A stretch of 16,190 nucleotides of DNA from NCBI GenBank assembly GCA_900769475.1, contig CAAGGQ010000051.1:1-16190 (forward strand), given 5' to 3'. The notes under the pieces are model-generated. The model did not search any database and was not told the origin of the DNA. It was given only the letters and a program-made list of their open reading frames with translations. The stretch's first letter is position 1; every line of letters starts with the position of its first letter. The position numbers and the translations under genes were made by a program. Source of the DNA: Clostridia bacterium (lineage in GTDB: Bacteria; Bacillota; Clostridia; Oscillospirales; CAG-272). Positions 14,350 to 16,190 of this stretch are shown here, piece by piece.

Positions 14350-14516
14350 TTAACTTACGTACCATGATGGGTGGCGATTGCGACGATCAGATTCGGAACT
14401 GCATTAAGAATCCCCAGAGCGCTCAGTGGGCATCCATTTGGGCAAAGTATGAGTACAAGGTAACCGCGGGCTTCCAGCAGATCCTGGATACCTATGCGCT
14501 GAGAGAAGGACAGTAA
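14350..14516 (+). pseudogene. C-terminal remnant of a fourth solute-binding lipoprotein
   Basis: Read in the frame ending at TAA 14514-14516, this stretch translates as the last 50 or so residues of the lipoprotein family: CDDQIRNCIKNPQSAQWA, then VTAGFQQILDTYALREGQ. It lines up without gaps from about MMGGDCDD onward with the C-termini of the other copies (for example MGAQCNDEIRKCI in copy 3). Nothing matching the other 90 percent of the gene is present: upstream sequence runs straight into the terminator of copy 2. It still has its own terminator. This is the left-over tail of a deleted gene copy. An ATG at 14364 is in frame but has no ribosome binding site, so I do not expect translation. 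Confidence 0.88.
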
Positions 14517-14529
14517 GTCCCGATTCCAC

Positions 14530-14560
14530 GGCAACCGCGTTTTTCGCGGTTGCCTTTTTT
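14530..14560 (+). terminator. Rho-independent terminator of the gene remnant
   Basis: GGCAACCGCG (14530-14539) pairs perfectly with CGCGGTTGCC (14545-14554) around a T loop and is followed by six T. It lies 13 bases after the remnant's stop, so the deleted copy was once a complete transcription unit. Confidence 0.93.
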
Positions 14561-14613
14561 CCTTTTTTGATTTGCACAAAGGTAACATTCTTTTGCACTT
14601 TTTCGATTCACCC

Positions 14614-14642
14614 TTGACATTCTTGTTTTCATATTGTAAAAT
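14614..14642 (+). promoter_or_regulatory. Promoter of solute-binding lipoprotein gene 3
   Basis: TTGACA (14614-14619) and TAAAAT (14637-14642) are separated by 17 bases. An AGGAGG site follows at 14694-14699, just before the start at 14704. The leader between them is about 55 bases, AT-rich, with no obvious hairpin. Confidence 0.85.
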
Positions 14643-14703
14643 GAACTAAACTGTTCGCTGGAATTCTCCATCGAATTGTTAATTTTAACTTTTAGGAGGA
14701 ACC

Positions 14704-16190
14704 ATGAAACACACAAGCATGCTGATTCGCGTTGTTCTGATTTTGCTCTCCCTGTGCATGACGGCAGGCGTATTCACCGCCTGTACCGCACCCCAGGGTG
14801 GGGAACAGGGCAGTGGAAATCAGGCCCAAACCATCGACGCTCCCGCGTCCACCGAGGATCCAAACCTGGATGCCGAAGGCTACTGGAAGGATGACGTTCC
14901 CGACGGCCTGAACTTTGGCGACGCTTGCCTGATTCTGGCGGCCGACAACCAGAAGAGCCACTTCTGGGCAGAGGAAAGCGACTCCAGTAACGTAGGCCAG
15001 GCGATTTTCCAGCGGAACGCAACTGTTGAGGAGCGTCTTGGCATTGAGTTCGAGTGGAATATGCAGCTCTGCTTTGCCACCGAAGATAAGAACGCCTTTG
15101 CAAAGATGATTGAAACCGATATTCAGACCAGCAATTCGATCGACGTGGTGGTTTGCTACAACCTGGTTCCTTACACCCTTGCGAACAAGGGTATGCTGGC
15201 GAACCTGGCAAAGACCGAGTACATCAACCTGGAGCAACCCTGGTGGCCCGACGTATTCCTGGATAACCTGATGTATAAGGATCAGATCTTTGCTCTGGTT
15301 GATAATGCCAGCGTAGGCACCCTTGCCAACCTGTCTGCGATTTACTTCAACAACGATCTGATTGAGGATAAGGGAATTGAAAGCCCTTATAACCTGGTTG
15401 CCGCCAACGAGTGGACCCTGGAAAAGATGGATCAGCTCATTAAGGACACCTACGAGGACAGAAATAACAACGGTAAGAAGGACGCTGAGGACTTCTTTGG
15501 CGTTGCTACCTCTACCTACGCCCGCGTTACCTGCTGGTACTACGGAGCCGGCATCCGCTTCTCCGAGATTTCTCCCGACGGTGAATTGACGCTCACCTCC
15601 AGTAGCGTAGAGGACATCTCCAACAGGGTGGACGCCATCGTTAAGCTGTTTGATTCCGATGACGGTCTGCTTCAGGATAGCTCCCAGTTCGTTATGTTCA
15701 AGGCAGAGCGCGTGATCTTCTACCTGAGTGTTCTTGCAATGTCTACCTCCATGGTAAACGATAACATAGAGATCGACTACGGTGTGGCTCCCAATCCCAA
15801 GTACAACTCCGAGCAGGAAAAGTACTACACCCACTGTCCCAATACCCACGACGCGTGGTGCATTCCCTTCGGCGTTAAGCTGCCCGATTGCTCCTCCGCT
15901 GTCATCGAGCTGATGGCTTCCGAATCCTACCGTCAGGTCAACCACGTTTACTATGAGACCAACCTGAAGATTCGTTACGCTCCCGACGACCGTCTGGCAC
16001 AGATGTATGACCTCATTCGTGAGAGCATGACCTTTGACTTTGTTTACATTTATCAGACCGTTATGGGCGCACAGTGCAACGACGAGATCCGTAAGTGCAT
16101 CAAGTACCCCGATACCACCAAGTGGGCAACCGTTTGGGCGCAGATCTCTCCCGCGGTAACCAGCGGCTTCCAAAAGATCCTGGATACCTA
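14704..16190 (+). CDS. Extracellular solute-binding lipoprotein, array copy 3 (runs off the window)
   Basis: The frame is open for 495 codons from the ATG at 14704, which follows AGGAGG, to the right edge with no stop. By comparison with copies 1 and 2 only about ten residues are missing. The signal peptide ends in VFTAC (lipidated Cys27). Linker and binding domains follow the same plan: GQAIFQRNATVEERLGIEF, QPWWPDVFL, YFNNDLIEDKGIESPYNL, YTHCPNTHDAWCIPFG and CSSAVIELMASESYRQ. The EF-hand-like loop at 252-263 (DRNNNGKKDAED) is intact. It should be a membrane-anchored substrate-binding protein of an ABC importer. Further copies or the missing permease genes may lie beyond the edge. Confidence 0.85.
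   Translation, partial: MKHTSMLIRVVLILLSLCMTAGVFTACTAPQGGEQGSGNQAQTIDAPASTEDPNLDAEGYWKDDVPDGLNFGDACLILAADNQKSHFWAEESDSSNVGQAIFQRNATVEERLGIEFEWNMQLCFATEDKNAFAKMIETDIQTSNSIDVVVCYNLVPYTLANKGMLANLAKTEYINLEQPWWPDVFLDNLMYKDQIFALVDNASVGTLANLSAIYFNNDLIEDKGIESPYNLVAANEWTLEKMDQLIKDTYEDRNNNGKKDAEDFFGVATSTYARVTCWYYGAGIRFSEISPDGELTLTSSSVEDISNRVDAIVKLFDSDDGLLQDSSQFVMFKAERVIFYLSVLAMSTSMVNDNIEIDYGVAPNPKYNSEQEKYYTHCPNTHDAWCIPFGVKLPDCSSAVIELMASESYRQVNHVYYETNLKIRYAPDDRLAQMYDLIRESMTFDFVYIYQTVMGAQCNDEIRKCIKYPDTTKWATVWAQISPAVTSGFQKILDT

Noticed and set aside
10925..16173. Long minus-strand frames opposite the lipoprotein genes
   Set aside because: They recur opposite every copy because the paralogs share sequence. 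The plus strand has signal peptides, lipoboxes, ribosome binding sites, promoters and terminators.

Overview
The window suggests a spore-forming, strictly anaerobic member of the Clostridia (Firmicutes), probably a gut or rumen type. The evidence is a sporulation sigma-G gene, an oxygen-sensitive glycyl radical enzyme (GRE) with its activase, a clostridial-type tRNA-Met, strong AGGAGG-type ribosome binding sites, TTGACA/TATAAT promoters and moderately high GC. Species or genus cannot be told from this stretch.

Layout. (1) Bases 1-1037 hold the end of an unidentified acidic protein and its terminator. About 900 bases without a gene follow, rich in structure: a very GC-rich hairpin, a short motif resembling the RNase P RNA core, an array of degenerate palindromic repeats built on TTTTCCATAG and CTGTGGTAAA, and a near-perfect 56-base hairpin. 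(2) Bases 1038-1164 hold tRNA-Met(CAT) and its promoter on the minus strand. (3) Bases 1205-5240 hold an AraC-type regulator transcribed divergently from a two-gene operon: a 721-residue GRE of the eliminase (Cys-X-Glu) type and its radical-SAM activase, joined by an ATGA overlap. A 21-bp-spaced direct repeat next to the GRE -35 box looks like the AraC operator. (4) Bases 5241-6014 hold sigG on the minus strand, tail to tail with the activase with no base between the stops, and with a candidate sigma-G promoter of its own. (5) Bases 6097-10891 hold a minus-strand operon, read right to left: a long-form cofactor-independent phosphoglycerate mutase (gpmI), two tandem PHP-domain phosphoesterase paralogs, a family-4 uracil-DNA glycosylase and an AEC-family transporter, closed by an intrinsic terminator. 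(6) Bases 11024-16190 hold a plus-strand tandem array of three large solute-binding lipoproteins of the ABC-importer type. Each has its own promoter; the first two have their own terminators, and the third runs off the window. The C-terminal remnant of a fourth copy lies between copies 2 and 3. No permease or ATPase gene is present.

How the genes work together. The AraC/GRE/activase set is a self-contained inducible catabolic module for a small molecule the sequence does not identify. The gpmI operon joins glycolysis, putative phosphoesterases, DNA repair and transport on one transcript, with tight spacing at most junctions. The lipoprotein array looks like a duplicated, diverging capture system that depends on transporter genes elsewhere or beyond the right edge. 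The most unusual items are the GRE module with its operator, the orphan lipoprotein array with its gene remnant, and the repeat-rich gene-free region at the left.
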